DNA of 64,000 nucleotides, from contig LWTM01000070.1 of NCBI GenBank assembly GCA_002101205.1, positions 1 through 64,000 on the forward strand. The letters run 5' to 3'. Shown here in pieces: positions 47,538-57,758 of this stretch (positions are counted from its first letter, which is position 1; every line of letters begins with the position of its first letter). The notes under the pieces are model-generated. The model saw only the letters and a program-made list of their open reading frames with translations, was not told the DNA's origin and did not search any database. This DNA comes from Cycloclasticus sp. symbiont of Poecilosclerida sp. N. Its GTDB lineage: Bacteria > Pseudomonadota > Gammaproteobacteria > Methylococcales > Cycloclasticaceae. The position numbers and the translations under genes were made by a program.

Positions 47538-50189
47538 ATGATCTCAAATAGCGTCAAAAATCTTTTTGGTAGTCGAAATGACCGGCTTATTAAGGTTAAA
47601 CAAAAAGCAGTTAAATCTATTAATTCTTTTGAAGAGGCTATCAAAGCCTTGGATGACACGGCATTAAAAGCTAAAACAGAAGAGTTCAAAGCTCGTTTAG
47701 AAAGTGGTGCGACATTAGAATCGTTGATACCAGAAGCATTTTCAGTCGTTCGAGAGGCAGGTATTCGTTCACTAGGCATGCGTCATTTTGACGTACAACT
47801 GATAGGCGGTATGGTGCTTAATGACGGGTGTATCGCTGAAATGAAAACGGGTGAAGGTAAAACGCTGGTGGCGACATTGTCAGCTTACTTAAATGCGTTG
47901 TCAGGTAAAGGGGTTCATATGATTACGGTGAACGATTACCTGGCAGAACGTGACTCTGAATGGATGGGTAAGCTATTCGAATTCTTAGGGATGACGACAG
48001 GTGTGATTGTTAATGTCATGAGCCCAGAGCAGCGCCGTGTAGCCTACGCAGCAGATATTACTTACGGTACAAATAACGAGTTTGGCTTTGATTATCTTCG
48101 CGATAACATGGCATTTGGTAATAAAGACAAGGTTCAACGAGAACTTCATTACGCGATTGTGGATGAAGTGGATTCGATTCTTATTGATGAGGCGAGGACA
48201 CCGTTGATTATTTCTGGCCCGACAGATGACAAGAGTGAATTGTACGTTAAGCTGAATGACCTAGTAAAAGACTTAAAGCGTGAATTTGAGACGCAAGAAG
48301 GCGACTATACTATTGATGAAAAGGCCAAGCAGGTTTACTTAACAGAATTGGGGCATGAAAAGATAGAGAATCTTTTGGTTGAAAGTGGCTTATTGAATGA
48401 AAACGAGAGCCTATATGAAGCCAGTAATATTGGGTTAATGCATCATGTCTACGCTGCGTTACGTGCTACAGCGTTGTATCAAAAAGACGATGATTACATT
48501 ATTCAAAATGGGCAGATCGTTATCGTTGATGAGTTCACTGGTAGGACGATGGCGGGTCGCCGTTGGGGAGAAGGCCTTCATCAAGCGATTGAAGCAAAGG
48601 AAAAAGTAAATATCCAAAGTGAAAATCAAACGATGGCATCTATTACATTCCAGAATTATTTCAGGATGTATGCAAAGCTATCTGGAATGACGGGCACGGC
48701 GGATACGGAAGCTTTTGAATTTCAACAGATTTATGGTTTAGAGGTCATCGTTATTCCAACGCACCGTAACATGTTGCGAGACGACGCAGGCGACCTTGTG
48801 TATTTAACGGCGAAAGAAAAATATGAAGCGGTTATCGAAGATATCGAAGCTTGTTATGAACGTAAACAGCCGGTTTTAGTCGGCACAACGTCCATCGAAG
48901 TATCAGAGTTTATCGCGGACAGCCTAAAGAAAAAGAAGGTGCGCCACGAAGTTCTTAACGCGAAACAGCATGAACGAGAAGCGCAAATCATAGCCAATGC
49001 TGGCGCACTAGGGTCCGTTACAATTGCGACAAATATGGCGGGTCGTGGTACGGATATTGTGTTGGGTGGGAAGCTTGAAGATGGTGGCGATTATGATGAG
49101 TGGGAGAAAAAGCATCAGGCGGTATTAGACGCAGGCGGCTTACGGGTTATTGGCACAGAAAGGCATGAGTCACGTCGTATCGATAATCAGCTTAGAGGCC
49201 GATCTGGCCGTCAAGGTGACCCAGGGGCAAGTCGTTTTTACCTGTCTTTAGAAGATAGTTTAATGCGTATTTTTGCACCAGAAAGAGTATCAAGTTTAAT
49301 GCAAAAATTAGGGCTTGAAGACGGTGAGTCTATTGAGCATCCTTGGGTGAGTAAGGCGATTGAGAATGCACAGCGTAAGGTCGAGGGGCATAATTTCGAT
49401 ATTCGTAAGCAATTGCTAGATTATGATGATGTTGCCAATGAGCAGCGTAAAGTTATTTATGAACAACGTAATGAAATAATGGATTCAGATAATGTTTCTG
49501 AAACCATCGCCTCAATTCGTGAAGATGTTGTTAGTGACCTTATTAGTCAATTTATCCCAATGCAGTCGATGGAAGAGCAATGGGATATAGAAAGCCTGCA
49601 AAAGATGTTGGAAGAAGAGTTTTATTGTAAGTTGGCTATTAAGCAGTTGTTGGAAGACGACGATAATTTACATGAAGAGAACTTGCGTAAACTGATACTC
49701 AATTCAATCACTGACGAGTACGCGAAAAAAGAGATTTTGGCTGGTGCAGAAGTGCTTCGACACTTTGAAAAATCAGTTATGTTACAGACCCTTGATGCAC
49801 TATGGAGAGAGCACTTAGGCGCCATGGATCATTTACGACAAGGAATTCATCTTCGTGGTTATGCGCAAAAGGACCCTAAGCAAGAATATAAGCGTGAAGC
49901 TTTCGAACTTTTCACATCCATGCTGGATGCTTTAAAGCACGAAGTGGTCATGCTCGTCACTAAAGTACGAGTTCGAGCTGAAGAAGATGTTCAAGCCGTT
50001 GATCAGCGGCGTCGAACACAACAAAAAATGGAATTTAAACACGCAGATTCAAATGCGCTTGAATATGATCTTGAACATCAAGAAGATAAAGTGCAACCGT
50101 TTAAACGCTCAGATAAGAAGGTAGGCCGTAATAAACCTTGCCCGTGTGGTTCTGGTAAAAAGTTTAAACAATGCCACGGAAAACTGTAA
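47538..50189 (+). CDS. secA: Protein translocase ATPase SecA
   Basis: An 883-residue motor that drives unfolded proteins through Sec[16 protein letters not shown] (about 101) is the Walker A motif, [20 protein letters not shown] the DEAD-type Walker [12 protein letters not shown] and [20 protein letters not shown] are motifs V and VI; the preprotein cross-linking and scaffold domains follow. The C-terminus has the zinc motif [17 protein letters not shown], used for SecB and ribosome contacts. No secM is found upstream; the 76 bases before the start show no arrest-type leader. Confidence 0.98.
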   Translation: MISNSVKNLFGSRNDRLIKVKQKAVKSINSFEEAIKALDDTALKAKTEEFKARLESGATLESLIPEAFSVVREAGIRSLGMRHFDVQLIGGMVLNDGCIAEMKTGEGKTLVATLSAYLNALSGKGVHMITVNDYLAERDSEWMGKLFEFLGMTTGVIVNVMSPEQRRVAYAADITYGTNNEFGFDYLRDNMAFGNKDKVQRELHYAIVDEVDSILIDEARTPLIISGPTDDKSELYVKLNDLVKDLKREFETQEGDYTIDEKAKQVYLTELGHEKIENLLVESGLLNENESLYEASNIGLMHHVYAALRATALYQKDDDYIIQNGQIVIVDEFTGRTMAGRRWGEGLHQAIEAKEKVNIQSENQTMASITFQNYFRMYAKLSGMTGTADTEAFEFQQIYGLEVIVIPTHRNMLRDDAGDLVYLTAKEKYEAVIEDIEACYERKQPVLVGTTSIEVSEFIADSLKKKKVRHEVLNAKQHEREAQIIANAGALGSVTIATNMAGRGTDIVLGGKLEDGGDYDEWEKKHQAVLDAGGLRVIGTERHESRRIDNQLRGRSGRQGDPGASRFYLSLEDSLMRIFAPERVSSLMQKLGLEDGESIEHPWVSKAIENAQRKVEGHNFDIRKQLLDYDDVANEQRKVIYEQRNEIMDSDNVSETIASIREDVVSDLISQFIPMQSMEEQWDIESLQKMLEEEFYCKLAIKQLLEDDDNLHEENLRKLILNSITDEYAKKEILAGAEVLRHFEKSVMLQTLDALWREHLGAMDHLRQGIHLRGYAQKDPKQEYKREAFELFTSMLDALKHEVVMLVTKVRVRAEEDVQAVDQRRRTQQKMEFKHADSNALEYDLEHQEDKVQPFKRSDKKVGRNKPCPCGSGKKFKQCHGKL

Positions 50190-50248
50190 AGCTGAGATAA
50201 ATGGGCGCATATTCTGTTAAGCATAAAATACATTAGGAGTTATCACGC

Positions 50249-51469
50249 ATGCCCGTAGGTGGTCTAGTCTCGTTAAATTTGAAAGCAATATCAGGTATCC
50301 GAATGGGCACGGCATCGGCCGGAATTTCTCAAACTGAGCACGATGATGTAGCGGTCTTTGAGCTGGCTGAAGGCACTCAAACTGCTGCTGTATTTACCAA
50401 AAACAAGTTCTGTGCAGCACCTGTTACGCTAGCTAAACATCATTTACTTGAATCAGTACCAAAATATCTATTAGTAAACTCTGGTAATGCTAATGCCGGT
50501 TTGGGTGACGCTGGTTTGCTATCAGCTAATCAATGTTGCGAAGAGCTCGGCCGATTAGCACGAGCTAAGAAAGCTGAGATATTGCCATTTTCAACTGGCG
50601 TTATTGGTGAAAGTTTACCGGTCGATAAAATCATCGTTTCGTTACAAACAGCGCTTGACCATTTATCTGAGGATAATTGGTATGCCGCAGCTAAAGCGAT
50701 TATGACAACGGATACCGTTGAGAAGGGTTGTACGCGCACTGTAAATCTTGCTGGTGTTGATGTGACAATAACAGGCATTGCAAAAGGTTCAGGGATGATG
50801 CGACCTGATATGGCGACCATGTTGTCGTACATAGCAACTGATATGCCTATCGCTAAGTGTGTACTTCAAAAAATGCTTAAAGAAGCCGTTGATATGTCAT
50901 TCAATGGCATTACTGTAGATGGTGATACGTCGACCAATGACGCTGTGGTTTTAATGGCAACAGCCGCTGTGGACACACCATTTATCGACTCAATTGATGA
51001 TTCGCGTTATGGCGTATTTTTATCAACGTTAATAGAGGTGTGCGCCTTTCTATCTGAAGCGGTTGTACGTGATGGGGAGGGTGCAACGAAGCTTATTAAA
51101 GTGCAAGTTGAACAAGCTGCCAGTTGGCATGATGCAAAAAAAGTGGCTTATACCATCGCACATTCGCCATTAGTTAAGACAGCTTTTTTTGCCAGTGACC
51201 CAAACTGGGGACGTATTTTAGCTGCCGTAGGGCGCGTGAATATCGATAACATTAGAGTCGAGGATGTTGCTATTTATCTGGATGATGTTTGTATTGTTGA
51301 TAGCGGCAAAAGAGCTCTTGATTACAGCGAAGAAAAGGGGCAAGCAGTTATGAACCAAGAAGAGATTACTGTGCGTGTTTGCTTGGCTCAAGGTGAATAT
51401 GAAGCGTCTGTTTTAACGTGCGACCTGTCGTATGACTACGTTAAAATTAATGCGGAATACCGTTCGTAA
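50249..51469 (+). CDS. argJ: Bifunctional ornithine acetyltransferase/N-acetylglutamate synthase
   Basis: A 406-residue Ntn-type enzyme of the cyclic arginine pathway. TTDTVEKG and GIAKGSGMMRPDMATML contain the self-processing site, where the Thr after MA becomes the N-terminal nucleophile of the beta chain (about residue 190). ASDPNWGRILAAVGR and the terminal CDLSYDYVKINAEYRS are family blocks. With an argD-like gene at 63162, it is the second arginine-pathway gene in the window, although unlinked. The downstream gene starts 20 bases later. Confidence 0.96.
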   Translation: MPVGGLVSLNLKAISGIRMGTASAGISQTEHDDVAVFELAEGTQTAAVFTKNKFCAAPVTLAKHHLLESVPKYLLVNSGNANAGLGDAGLLSANQCCEELGRLARAKKAEILPFSTGVIGESLPVDKIIVSLQTALDHLSEDNWYAAAKAIMTTDTVEKGCTRTVNLAGVDVTITGIAKGSGMMRPDMATMLSYIATDMPIAKCVLQKMLKEAVDMSFNGITVDGDTSTNDAVVLMATAAVDTPFIDSIDDSRYGVFLSTLIEVCAFLSEAVVRDGEGATKLIKVQVEQAASWHDAKKVAYTIAHSPLVKTAFFASDPNWGRILAAVGRVNIDNIRVEDVAIYLDDVCIVDSGKRALDYSEEKGQAVMNQEEITVRVCLAQGEYEASVLTCDLSYDYVKINAEYRS

Positions 51470-51489
51470 ACGGTAGTTAAACGGCTGAT

Positions 51490-52431
51490 GTGGCGAAGGT
51501 GCTAAAAGTAGCGGTTGGAGTTATTACAAATAAAGCAGGTGAAATTCTTATCAGTCAACGTTCTGTTGATGCGCATCAAGGTGGCTTATGGGAGTTTCCT
51601 GGCGGCAAGTTCGCAGAAGGTGAAAGTGCACAGCAGGCATTAAAAAGAGAGTTACTTGAAGAGTTAGGCATCATTGTTATTTCAGCTAAGCCAATGTTGA
51701 CGATTGAGCATGATTATGGCGATTTATCGGTTCATCTTGATGTGCATAGAGTTGACGTATTTCAAGGCGAAACGCGCGGGGCAGAAAAGCAACAGATAAA
51801 GTGGCTTGCTGCATCCGAGTTAAATAAATATGCTTTTCCAGCAGCAAACAAAAAAATAATTGATACATTAAGTTTGCCACAGCATTACCCGATTGTAGAT
51901 GAATTATTGGGTGATGCGGATGTCATGCTAAAGCAGCTGAGTAGTTTAATTTCTCGCGGCTATAAACTGATTCAGTTAAGAGCAAAATCATTTGAGGATG
52001 AAGAGTTTGAAACACTTGCTAAGGTTGCTCTTAAGCAATGTGAGAGTAGTGGGGTGCTTCTTTTTTTGAATACTCGTCTAGAGGTGGCACTGTCTTTAAA
52101 CGCATCAGCTGTACATCTAAGCTTTAATGAGTTTTGTTCATCACCATTACCATTTCCTGATGATTTGAGTACGGCTGTGTCCTGCCATTCACAATACGAG
52201 CTCAGCGCAGCACAAAAAGCAGGTGCTTTATTTACGGTGCTATCACCGGTTTCTGCAACACAGTCACACCCAAATGTTAAACCACTAGGCTGGCAGCGCT
52301 TTGCTGAGATAGTCAATAATAACGCATCACCTGTTTATGCGTTGGGCGGTGTTGGCCCGGCAGATTTGCGAAAAGCCAGATCGAGTGGGGCTTATGGGGT
52401 GTCTGGAATTAGAGGATTTTCTCGTGAATAA
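51490..52431 (+). CDS. Nudix hydrolase fused to a thiamine phosphate synthase-like domain
   Basis: A 313-residue two-domain protein. Residues 1-130 are a MutT-type Nudix domain with WEFPGGKFAEGESAQQALKR and ELLEELGI, the full GX5EX7REXXEEXGX box; residues 135-313 resemble ThiE (IQLRAKSFEDEEF, FLNTRLEVAL, VHLSFNEF, SCHSQYELSAAQKAGALFTV, LGGVGPADLRKARSSGAYGV). This fusion is known in gammaproteobacteria next to argJ or secA and probably removes 8-oxo-dGTP; the role of the ThiE part is unclear. It starts at GTG 51490. The nearest intact gene downstream is the carbonic anhydrase, past IS debris. Confidence 0.9.
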   Translation: MAKVLKVAVGVITNKAGEILISQRSVDAHQGGLWEFPGGKFAEGESAQQALKRELLEELGIIVISAKPMLTIEHDYGDLSVHLDVHRVDVFQGETRGAEKQQIKWLAASELNKYAFPAANKKIIDTLSLPQHYPIVDELLGDADVMLKQLSSLISRGYKLIQLRAKSFEDEEFETLAKVALKQCESSGVLLFLNTRLEVALSLNASAVHLSFNEFCSSPLPFPDDLSTAVSCHSQYELSAAQKAGALFTVLSPVSATQSHPNVKPLGWQRFAEIVNNNASPVYALGGVGPADLRKARSSGAYGVSGIRGFSRE

Positions 52432-52439
52432 GGTGTTTT

Positions 52440-52560
52440 AGCTGCCGCTGCTTTTCTAGACAATCCCTAAATTTTCAAAATATCGCTTTTCATACCTCAT
52501 TGGCGACAGTCCGATATTATTACCATGATGTCGCTTAGGGCTGTAGAAAAACGCAAGGGT
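52440..52560 (-). pseudogene. IS3-family OrfB C-terminal fragment
   Basis: The minus strand gives VMTLAFFYSPKRHHGNNIGL and SPMRYEKRYFENLGIV, the terminal F-Y-N-x-K-R-x-H-x-x-x-x-SP-x-x-YE pattern of IS3-group transposases. The last 14 residues resemble those of the relic at 11700-11745 (YEKHYFENLEI). Everything upstream in the transposase is gone, replaced by the IS1595 relic that starts about 40 bases away. Confidence 0.7.
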
Positions 52561-52601
52561 CATGACAAGGTAAGCATGTGAATAATGATCCTAAGATTTT
52601 G

Positions 52602-52900
52602 TTATGACTATGAAAAACAAGTATGTTAGTCGTTCCCACATTTCAGCGAAGTTGTTAGAGAGGTTGTTCGCTATTTTTCTGTCGACTTAAACGCTAGTCA
52701 AATAGCTAAATTAACGCTGCTTAGTCGGCAAACTGTTAACACTTATTTAGAGCAGCCTTTAGGTCTCGAATAGTCGTTTTTTGCGAACACCAATTTTCTC
52801 CTTCGGCAGGACAACTTGAAGTCGATGAAAGCTACTTTGGAGTAAGCCGTGTAAAAGGTAAGCGTGGTCGCGAGGTAAGAGGAATGTCTCGCGTCAATTA
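52602..52900 (+). pseudogene. IS1595-family transposase relic
   Basis: The plus strand begins MTMKNKYVSRSHISAKLLER, shifts frame near 52652 to VVRYFSVDLNASQIAKLTLL and SRQTVNTYLEQP, stops, then resumes with QFSPSAGQLEVDESYFGVSR and VKGKRGREVRGMSRV. The DESYFG block with its catalytic Asp and the GKRGR region are IS1595 signatures. The rest of the catalytic domain is deleted. It is a different copy from the MITE-like element at 26110-26444. Confidence 0.75.
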
Positions 52901-53143
52901 CTTTGTCCGCTTGCAGCACCCATTGTGTTGTCTCTTAAGCCAATAACTATTTGCTGGGTAGGGTAGTACTAGAGTAGTGACGCAGCCTCTTTTTGGGGAG
53001 GAAAGATGGTTATTAGTAGACGGCAGTTTATTTTGGCATCTGGTTCGATATCTTGAAACAACTTGGCTAAACACTGAAAACATCATGAGCTTTGATAATG
53101 TTTCGGGTAGAATTTATGTACCAAAAACACAATAGCTGACGGC
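52901..53143. other. Spacer before the carbonic anhydrase gene
   Basis: No coding region that I can support; probably further decayed insertion sequence, since the IS1595 relic runs into it without a clear end. Confidence 0.3.
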
Positions 53144-53740
53144 ATGAATACCTTAGATCACTTATTTGAAAATAATAAAGAGTGGGCTCAATCCATTACC
53201 AAGGAAGACCCTGGTTTTTTTCAACGCTTATCAAAACTACAATCCCCAGAACTGCTTTGGATAGGCTGTTCTGATAGCCGTGTGCCTGCTAATCAGATCA
53301 CACGGCTCGCACCAGGTGAGATTTTTGTTCATCGAAACATCGCAAACTTGGTTGTGCATACCGATTTAAATTGTCTTTCAGTTATTCAATATGCCGTCGA
53401 CATTTTGAAAATAAAACACATTATTATCTGCGGACATTATGAATGCGGCGGTATTAAAGCGGCCTTAGATGACCGTGATTATGGCCTTATAGATAATTGG
53501 CTTGGGTATATCAAAGATGTTGCTCGGCTACATAGCGAGGAACTAAGCAAACTAGAAGGCGTTGAGAAACAAAGCCGTTTATGTGAGTTGAATGTGATCG
53601 AACAGGTGAGCAATTTACGCAATACAACCATTGTTAAGAATGCCTGGCTCGGCGGTGCAGATTTATCTATACACGGCTGGATTTATAATATCGGCAATGG
53701 CATTCTAAAAGACATTGTCAATGTGCCGAGCGAAGGATAA
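53144..53740 (+). CDS. can: Beta-class carbonic anhydrase
   Basis: A 198-residue zinc enzyme interconverting CO2 and bicarbonate. WIGCSDSRVPANQI provides the first Cys and the Asp-Arg dyad (about 42-46), FVHRNIANLV the substrate loop, and IICGHYECGGIKAAL the zinc His and second Cys (about 98-101). The length is near that of E. coli Can (220). Bicarbonate from it would feed carboxylases, for example in pyrimidine and arginine synthesis. It is isolated between IS debris and a convergent membrane protein gene. Confidence 0.95.
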   Translation: MNTLDHLFENNKEWAQSITKEDPGFFQRLSKLQSPELLWIGCSDSRVPANQITRLAPGEIFVHRNIANLVVHTDLNCLSVIQYAVDILKIKHIIICGHYECGGIKAALDDRDYGLIDNWLGYIKDVARLHSEELSKLEGVEKQSRLCELNVIEQVSNLRNTTIVKNAWLGGADLSIHGWIYNIGNGILKDIVNVPSEG

Positions 53741-53756
53741 ACAAATTTAATTCTGC

Positions 53757-54140
53757 CTAAGATTCAATATCTTCTAATTCTATATTGAGCGCGTGCCCCG
53801 ATATCTTTAACTCGTAAAGCGACACCGCTAGTGACAGCATCATTAGCACCAAGCTAACGAGAAAGGCGACATACCCTAACTGGAGAACACCCATAAATAT
53901 AAGAAACATCGCTGCTGCACAAACTGTAATACTTAGAACACCTAAAATCTGCATCCAAATAATGAGCTTTATTCGTAACCGTAAACTATTAATTTGGCGT
54001 GCAACCAGCTCTTTATTGAACTCGTTAATCTGCCGATGTAAGCCGCGGATAACGCTCGCTAAACCCATAAAGCGGTTCGTATACGCTAACAGTAACAATG
54101 AGATGGCTGGAAATAATAGTGCAGGCGTCGATAAGTCCAC
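53757..54140 (-). CDS. DUF2721 membrane protein
   Basis: A 127-residue integral membrane protein with three hydrophobic segments at about 6-26 (TPALLFPAISLLLLAYTNRF), 58-80 (LKIIWMQILGVL-type) and 82-106. The start STPALLFPAISLLLLAYTNR and the R-x(n)-LH-x3-N-x-F pattern in the first loop fit DUF2721, a family with no known function. No signal peptide beyond the first helix. It converges on the carbonic anhydrase gene 16 bases away. Confidence 0.75.
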   Translation of the reverse strand: MDLSTPALLFPAISLLLLAYTNRFMGLASVIRGLHRQINEFNKELVARQINSLRLRIKLIIWMQILGVLSITVCAAAMFLIFMGVLQLGYVAFLVSLVLMMLSLAVSLYELKISGHALNIELEDIES

Positions 54141-54437
54141 GTGAGCATATCTCGTTATGAAGTAAGTGGAGATTATACTAGACCTTTGACTAGTACGTTG
54201 AAACCGTAGCTTATAGTTTTTTGCTCACGCATCGCTAAGACGGTATGTAATGGTCAACTAAAACTGTAGGAACTGTCACCATCTCGTGGATGGATATTAT
54301 TTTAAACGGTGATTATTATCACAGAGGCCACTTGTTTTTTTATTCCTTGTGTCCTTGATGTGTTTGAACCTGATTACATATTGTACTAATGCTCTCCTTC
54401 GACATAGTGCAGTATATTTATGAACTTACACATACAA
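54141..54437. other. Intergenic region with repeat copy B
   Basis: Contains the repeat described at 54298-54374; otherwise no gene or RNA structure was identified. It lies between the start of the DUF2721 gene and the end of nadA, so it should carry the DUF2721 promoter. Confidence 0.4.
54298..54374. repeat. Dispersed repeat, copy B (copy A at 11931-12009)
   Basis: About 87 percent identical to copy A in the same orientation. It holds a perfect GTGAT/ATCAC stem with a four-base loop and a T7 run. It ends 63 bases before the nadA stop codon; copy A ends 12 bases before the moeB stop. Confidence 0.6.
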
Positions 54438-55550
54438 TTAGAAAAGTGACAACATGCGATCTAGCGATTTTTTCGCCATCAGCTTGTCGCTTTCTTGTAC
54501 TTTTATGGCGTTTACAACGTTACCACTTGCTAGGTTTTCCATCACCCACGCGAGATGCTGCGGGTCGATTCTAAACATGGTGGAGCACATTGCCACGGTA
54601 GGTGACATAAAGTGAACGCGCTTGCCTTGATCTTTTACCTCTTCTTTTAGGCGGTTCACTAAATTTAGCTCTGTCGCAACCAGCCAACGAGTATTAGGCT
54701 TGGCTTCACGCACGGTTTTTAGGATCATTTCGGTTGAACCAACAAAATCCGCTTGCTCGCAGACTTCAAAATTCGCTTCAGGGTGTGCAATTACAACTGT
54801 TTCTGGATATTGCTTTTTGAAATCATCAATTTGGTTCGATTGAAACATTTGGTGCACAGAACAAAACCCTTTCCAAAGAATCATTTTTGCGTTTTTAATT
54901 TGCGCCGTTGTTAAGCCGCCCAAAGGTTGATTGAAGTCCCAAACCACCATGTATTCCATCGGAATACCCATACGGTAACCGGTATTTCTACCTAAGTGCT
55001 CATCGGGAAAAAACAAGATTTTCTCACGCTTCTTAAAACACCAGTCCAGCACTTGTTTGGCGTTTGATGAGGTACACACAATACCGTCATGTCTACCACA
55101 AAAAGCTTTTAAATCTGCCGCTGAATTTATGTAGGTGACAGGCGTCACCAGCTCGTCTGCAACCAGCACGCTATTAAGCTCCGTCCAGCTACGCTCAACA
55201 TTTTTTAGATTCGCCATATCCGCCATGGAGCAACCTGCTGCAAGGTCAGGCAAAATAGTAATTTGTTCTGGGCGCGACAAAATATCCGACACTTCAGCCA
55301 TAAAATGCACGCCACAAAACACGATGTATTGCGCTTTCGAATCGGCGGCATAAGCGGATAGTTTTAAAGAGTCCCCACTCACATCAGCGTGTTTAAACAC
55401 TTCATCTCGCTGATAATGGTGCCCTAAGATCACACAGCTATCGCCCAATGTGTCTTTCGCGGTTTGGATGCGCCGATCACATTCTTCGTCACTGAGCAAA
55501 GAGTAATCTTGAATGTTGTGCACAGGTGTAGACATTCTATTTTGTTTCAA
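54438..55550 (-). CDS. nadA: Quinolinate synthase A
   Basis: A 370-residue 4Fe-4S enzyme condensing iminoaspartate (from NadB) with dihydroxyacetone phosphate to give quinolinate for Nad[21 protein letters not shown] (about 41-60) is the substrate loop; [15 protein letters not shown] contains the first cluster Cys; [16 protein letters not shown] and [19 protein letters not shown] the second; [14 protein letters not shown] with the third is near residue 325. The start overlaps the end of aspS by 14 bases, an unusual pairing. Confidence 0.97.
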   Translation of the reverse strand: MKQNRMSTPVHNIQDYSLLSDEECDRRIQTAKDTLGDSCVILGHHYQRDEVFKHADVSGDSLKLSAYAADSKAQYIVFCGVHFMAEVSDILSRPEQITILPDLAAGCSMADMANLKNVERSWTELNSVLVADELVTPVTYINSAADLKAFCGRHDGIVCTSSNAKQVLDWCFKKREKILFFPDEHLGRNTGYRMGIPMEYMVVWDFNQPLGGLTTAQIKNAKMILWKGFCSVHQMFQSNQIDDFKKQYPETVVIAHPEANFEVCEQADFVGSTEMILKTVREAKPNTRWLVATELNLVNRLKEEVKDQGKRVHFMSPTVAMCSTMFRIDPQHLAWVMENLASGNVVNAIKVQESDKLMAKKSLDRMLSLF

Positions 55551-57321
55551 CCACAGGCGGCTTTCTTAATCGAATGCCCAGTTCTTTCAGCTGTGCATCA
55601 CTGATCATAGCTGGTGCCGATGTTAATGGACAGGCGGCTGTTTGTGTTTTTGGGAAGGCCATCACGTCGCGAATCGTGCTAGCACCTGACATGAGCATAA
55701 CCAAACGATCCATGCCGAAAGCAATACCACCGTGCGGTGGGCAACCGTACTGTAGCGCGTCGAGTAAGAAGCCGAATTTTTCTTTCGACTCGTTTTCGTT
55801 AAGACCGAGCAGATTAAACACGGCTTGCTGCATATCGGTTTTATAAATACGGATAGAGCCACCACCGACTTCGGTACCGTTAAGTACAAGGTCGTAAGCC
55901 CGTGAGATGGTTTCGCCCGGGTTGGCTTGTAAAGCTGCAATATCACCAACGGGTGCTGTAAAAGGGTGGTGCAAAGCTGTCCAGCGGTTTGCTTTTTCGT
56001 CCCAATCGAACATCGGAAAGTCGACCACCCACACAGGTTTCCAATCGCCCTCTAACAAGCCTTGGTCTTCGCCTATTTTGTCACGCAATGCGCCTAATGC
56101 TTCGTTAACAATTTTGATACTGTCCGCACCAAAGAAAACAATGTCGCCTGTTTGCGCTTTTGTACGCTGCATGATGGCTTCAACCACATCATCGGGCAAG
56201 AATTTCAGAATCGGCGATTGTAAACCGTCCATACCAGCAGCGCGGTCATTCACTTTAATGTATGCCAAACCTTTTGCGCCATAAATACCGACGTATTTTG
56301 TATATTCGTCAATATTTTTACGACTAATCGAGCCGCCGCCCGGCACGCGTAACGCGGCGACACGACTTGTTTCACTATTAGCTGGAGCTGAAAACACCTT
56401 AAACTCCACACTTGCCATTAAGTCACCCACATCAGTTAAGGTTAATGGGTTACGTAAATCAGGACGGTCTGTGCCGTATACATCCATTGCTTCGGCATAA
56501 GTAATGGTTGGGAATTGTTCAGGCAAAGCTACATCAATCACCTCAGCAAACAAACGGCGAATCATAGCTTCCATCATCGCCATTATTTGTGTCTCGTCCA
56601 TAAACGAGGTTTCAATATCCAATTGGGTGAATTCTGGCTGGCGATCGGCACGTAAATCTTCATCACGGAAGCAGCGCACTATTTGGTAATAACGGTCCAT
56701 ACCGGCGATCATTAATAATTGTTTAAACAACTGCGGTGATTGCGGTAAGGCAAAGAAACTATTCTCGTGCGTACGACTCGGCACCAAGTAATCACGTGCG
56801 CCTTCTGGCGTTGCTTTGGTTAGGAACGGTGTTTCAATTTCGTAAAAACCTTCATCTTCTAAAAAGCGGCGCAGGTTTAATGTTGCCTCACGGCGCAGTC
56901 GAATTTTTTCTAGCATTTCTGGGCGGCGCAAATCAATATAACGGTAACGCAAACGCGTTTCTTCGTTCACATCGATATCGCCATCTACTTGAATAGGCGG
57001 TGTTTTAGATTCGTTGAGTACTTCTAAATTTAAGCCTAACAGCTCAATTTGTCCTGTCTTCATTTTCTGGTTTGTTGTGCCTTCTGGGCGGCGGCGTACA
57101 CGGCCACGAAGTTTTAGGACATATTCACTACGTACACTTTCAGCAATAGCAAATGAGTTCGCACGATCTGGGTCATAAACCACCTGAACAATGCCTTCAC
57201 GATCACGCAGGTCAATAAAAATAACGCCCCCATGGTCACGCCTTCTATGAACCCATCCGCAAATTTCTACTTCCTCGTCTAAGTGCGTTTCGTTAATATC
57301 GCCGCAATAATGACTACGCAT
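55537..57321 (-). CDS. aspS: Aspartyl-tRNA synthetase
   Basis: A 594-residue class IIb synthetase. An N-terminal OB fold recognises the anticodon ([20 protein letters not shown], about 17-36); the catalytic core has motif 1 near [16 protein letters not shown], motif 2 [18 protein letters not shown], and motif 3 [15 protein letters not shown] near 535; the bacterial GAD insertion domain lies between 280 and 420. The length fits bacterial AspRS. Whether it is discriminating or not cannot be told by eye. It is co-directional with the FmdB gene upstream and overlaps nadA. Confidence 0.98.
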   Translation of the reverse strand: MRSHYCGDINETHLDEEVEICGWVHRRRDHGGVIFIDLRDREGIVQVVYDPDRANSFAIAESVRSEYVLKLRGRVRRRPEGTTNQKMKTGQIELLGLNLEVLNESKTPPIQVDGDIDVNEETRLRYRYIDLRRPEMLEKIRLRREATLNLRRFLEDEGFYEIETPFLTKATPEGARDYLVPSRTHENSFFALPQSPQLFKQLLMIAGMDRYYQIVRCFRDEDLRADRQPEFTQLDIETSFMDETQIMAMMEAMIRRLFAEVIDVALPEQFPTITYAEAMDVYGTDRPDLRNPLTLTDVGDLMASVEFKVFSAPANSETSRVAALRVPGGGSISRKNIDEYTKYVGIYGAKGLAYIKVNDRAAGMDGLQSPILKFLPDDVVEAIMQRTKAQTGDIVFFGADSIKIVNEALGALRDKIGEDQGLLEGDWKPVWVVDFPMFDWDEKANRWTALHHPFTAPVGDIAALQANPGETISRAYDLVLNGTEVGGGSIRIYKTDMQQAVFNLLGLNENESKEKFGFLLDALQYGCPPHGGIAFGMDRLVMLMSGASTIRDVMAFPKTQTAACPLTSAPAMISDAQLKELGIRLRKPPVVETK

Positions 57322-57365
57322 ATACTTTACTCCTTACTATGATACAGACAGTTTACGCTATCGTT

Positions 57366-57605
57366 TTATGATTGTTTATCGTTCGTTTTTTTTGACACAC
57401 TATCTGCTAAATTTTTCTTGTTAGCGCTTTTAAAATCTGTCTCGTACCAACCACTACCTTTTAAACGAAAGCCAGTAGCAGAAACCCGTTTTTCTAATGC
57501 GTCTTCCCCGCACCCAGGACACTTTCTTAAGGGCGCATCACTAATTTTTCGTAATGACTCACTATGCTGCTCACATGCGCCACATTGGTACTCATAAATT
57601 GGCAT
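57366..57605 (-). CDS. FmdB-family zinc ribbon protein
   Basis: A 79-residue protein with an N-terminal zinc ribbon: MPIYEYQCGACEQHSESL then LRKCPGCGEDAL, giving CxxC pairs at 8/11 and 34/37. The family (CxxC_CxxC_SSSS or FmdB) has no firmly known role; some members regulate amidases. The end is rich in Ser and Lys. MPIYEY is the canonical start; the longer frame to 57674 adds 23 atypical residues. It lies directly upstream of aspS, the usual place in gammaproteobacteria. Confidence 0.9.
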   Translation of the reverse strand: MPIYEYQCGACEQHSESLRKISDAPLRKCPGCGEDALEKRVSATGFRLKGSGWYETDFKSANKKNLADSVSKKTNDKQS

Positions 57606-57758
57606 AATTAATTTACTCCAAATACTCTCTTGTTTGCGCGTCCAAAAGACAGACACCCAATTGAATTGGGTCATTTTCGGTGATTTACAAGCCCTATGGC
57701 AAGCAATGTATGTAAAATAAACTTACTTTTATGCTCCGCACGCTGAAATAAAACGAAT

